This document shows, in pieces, positions 12,064 to 13,338 of a DNA stretch of 13,338 bases (its first letter is position 1; each line of letters begins with the position of its first letter). This stretch comes from Acetobacteraceae bacterium (GTDB lineage: Bacteria; Pseudomonadota; Alphaproteobacteria; Acetobacterales; Acetobacteraceae). Both the position numbers and the translations under genes were made by a program. The stretch covers positions 1-13,338 of the forward strand of contig CANJOG010000019.1 of the NCBI GenBank assembly GCA_947475475.1. Reading direction: 5' to 3'. The notes beneath the pieces are model-generated. The model was not told the origin of the DNA. It was given only the letters and a program-made list of their open reading frames with translations, and did not search any database.

Positions 12064-13338
12064 TCAGCCCGGCCCGTGATCGGCTGAATGATCGGTATGG
12101 AAGCTGCCCAATTCGGCTAGCCGCCGCATCGCGCCTGCCATCAGGCTGGCTTGGCGTTCCAACCGTTGCAGGGACGTGGGGCAAGGCATGGTAGGGCGCT
12201 CCGGCGCGGGAGCCATGGGATCGGCCGCCATCTGCCGCAACCGGTCCGCAAGATGATCCCGCCAGGTCCTGGCGGGATCGTCGTCCGTCACTGACCCGCC
12301 CAGGGCTAGCACGATCAGATGGCCGCCCAGCCGCCGCAGCGCCGCGTCGATCGCCATGGCCGCATCCAGTCCGGCCGGGCGCACATGCGCCGGCTCGCGT
12401 GCCGCCCGCGCCAGGGAGGCTTCCAGATTATTGCTCGCCCGACCCGCCGCGCGTCGGGCCAGCTCGGTCCGCGCGCGGGTGGCGCCTGGATGCAGCACGG
12501 CCTCAAGGAGCAGCGCATGCGCCCGCAAGGCACCTGAGATTTCCGCCGAGAGGCGCCTTGGCTCCCAACTCGGCCAGATCACCAACGCCCCGATCACGGC
12601 CAGCAGACCGCCTGCAAGCGAGAAGCCGGTGCGCAGCCAGAGAACCTCCCAGGCATCTTCCGCGCCCGGCATGGATAATTCGGTCAACAACACCACCAGC
12701 GGCGTGATGCAGGCCATGAAAAGGCTGAACGAGACTGAGCGCACCGCCAGTGTGACAATGCAGAGCGGGAACAACGCAATGCCCAGCGCCAGCGGCGAAT
12801 GCAGCGTGGCGGCCAGTACCCCACCCAGCACGGCGCCCGCCACCGTGCCGCCGATGCGCTGTGCCGCCCGCTGCCAGGTCAGGGCGAAGAAGGGTTGCAT
12901 GGTCAGGATCAGCGTGATGGTGAACCAGTGCGCATAGGGCGAATCAACTGCAATCCCCACGGCCAGCGCCGGAGCAGCCACCAGCGCGCCGCGCACGGCA
13001 TGGCGCAACACCGCCGAATGAAGGGTGAGGTTGGAGAAGAACGGTCCCAATACCTGCTCCCGCCAGGGCAAGTCCTGCACGCTGGTCTCGGCGACGAAGC
13101 CCTCGGGCGCGGCAAGTGTGGCGGCAATGCGCAGCCGGTCCACCAGGAGCAGCAGGACGGTTCGGCACTGCGCGGGGAACTCTCCCGCCTCGCCCTCCAG
13201 CCCGTCCAATGCCCGCATCACCCTTGGTACCGGGCGTGGCAAATCCTGCTCCGCCGCCACCGCAAGCACCCGCAGCATCGGCGCCACCCGGCGGAGCAAA
13301 TGCGCGCCGCGGCCATGCAGGGCCCGGTCAGGCTCGAC
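12064..13338 (-). CDS. FUSC/YccS-type inner-membrane protein, 5'-truncated
   Basis: The frame is open to the right edge, so the N-terminal membrane half is missing; 424 residues are visible. A soluble part (about 1-105) comes first. Then comes a block of hydrophobic helices containing RHAVRGALVAAPALAVGIAV, HWFTITLILTMQPFFAL, RIGGTVAGAVLGGVLAATL and ITPLVVLLTELSM. It ends with a helix closing in VIWPSWEPRRL and a long C-terminal cytoplasmic helical domain. RIGGT.AG..LG and WPSWEP are characteristic of FUSC/aromatic-acid-exporter-like proteins (YccS/AaeB relatives), usually about 650-750 aa with two membrane blocks. Substrate is unknown; this family is linked to aromatic acid or fusaric acid efflux. 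The stop lies 94 nt before the fasciclin start with no visible terminator, so read-through is possible. Confidence 0.82.
   Translation of the reverse strand, partial: VEPDRALHGRGAHLLRRVAPMLRVLAVAAEQDLPRPVPRVMRALDGLEGEAGEFPAQCRTVLLLLVDRLRIAATLAAPEGFVAETSVQDLPWREQVLGPFFSNLTLHSAVLRHAVRGALVAAPALAVGIAVDSPYAHWFTITLILTMQPFFALTWQRAAQRIGGTVAGAVLGGVLAATLHSPLALGIALFPLCIVTLAVRSVSFSLFMACITPLVVLLTELSMPGAEDAWEVLWLRTGFSLAGGLLAVIGALVIWPSWEPRRLSAEISGALRAHALLLEAVLHPGATRARTELARRAAGRASNNLEASLARAAREPAHVRPAGLDAAMAIDAALRRLGGHLIVLALGGSVTDDDPARTWRDHLADRLRQMAADPMAPAPERPTMPCPTSLQRLERQASLMAGAMRRLAELGSFHTDHSADHGPG

Noticed and set aside
1..13338. CRISPR arrays, tRNAs, insertion sequences, prophage or defence genes
   Set aside because: No spaced repeat arrays, transposase or integrase motifs, terminal inverted repeats or tRNA-like folds were seen; nearly all sequence is assigned to ordinary genes.

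Overview
The window is GC-rich, densely packed bacterial chromosome that looks alphaproteobacterial. The order rpsA - sppA - ihfB - lapA - pyrF, the adjacent mutS-glnD pair and an adrenodoxin-type ferredoxin all fit this class. The protein style suggests a Rhodospirillales/Acetobacteraceae-type member, but that narrower placement is an inference. I see no insertion sequences, CRISPR arrays, tRNAs or rRNAs.

Region 1 (1-9170, all + strand) is housekeeping. It opens with the 3' part of rpsA (ribosomal protein S1), closed by a strong rho-independent terminator at 1201-1240. A run of genes with small gaps or overlaps follows: sppA (membrane signal-peptide peptidase), ihfB (integration host factor beta), lapA-like (small membrane protein), pyrF (OMP decarboxylase), mutS (mismatch repair ATPase) and glnD (PII uridylyltransferase / nitrogen sensor). 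sppA appears to start at its own promoter, possibly as a leaderless mRNA. ihfB lies 3 nt after sppA, pyrF overlaps lapA by 11 nt, mutS probably overlaps pyrF by 11 nt, and glnD follows mutS by 4 nt.

Region 2 (9171-10660, + strand) is a regulatory module: an ECF sigma factor of the SigK type followed by its membrane-bound anti-sigma factor of the RskA type. It ends at a hairpin that also closes the facing ferredoxin gene. The sigma factor carries two region-4 cysteines 50 residues apart, matching the arrangement I recall for the redox disulfide of mycobacterial SigK.

Region 3 (10686-13338, all - strand) holds a [2Fe-2S] ferredoxin, a 366-nt stretch without a convincing gene, an exported single-domain fasciclin protein, and a 5'-truncated FUSC/YccS-type membrane protein running off the right edge. 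The fasciclin gene and the sigma gene share a promoter-like signature, GCATCC-N16/17-CG....-GGGG. This suggests that the sigma factor controls its own operon and the fasciclin gene, paralleling SigK-RskA-MPT70/MPT83 of mycobacteria. That putative redox-responsive sigma/anti-sigma/fasciclin regulon is the most interesting part of the window.
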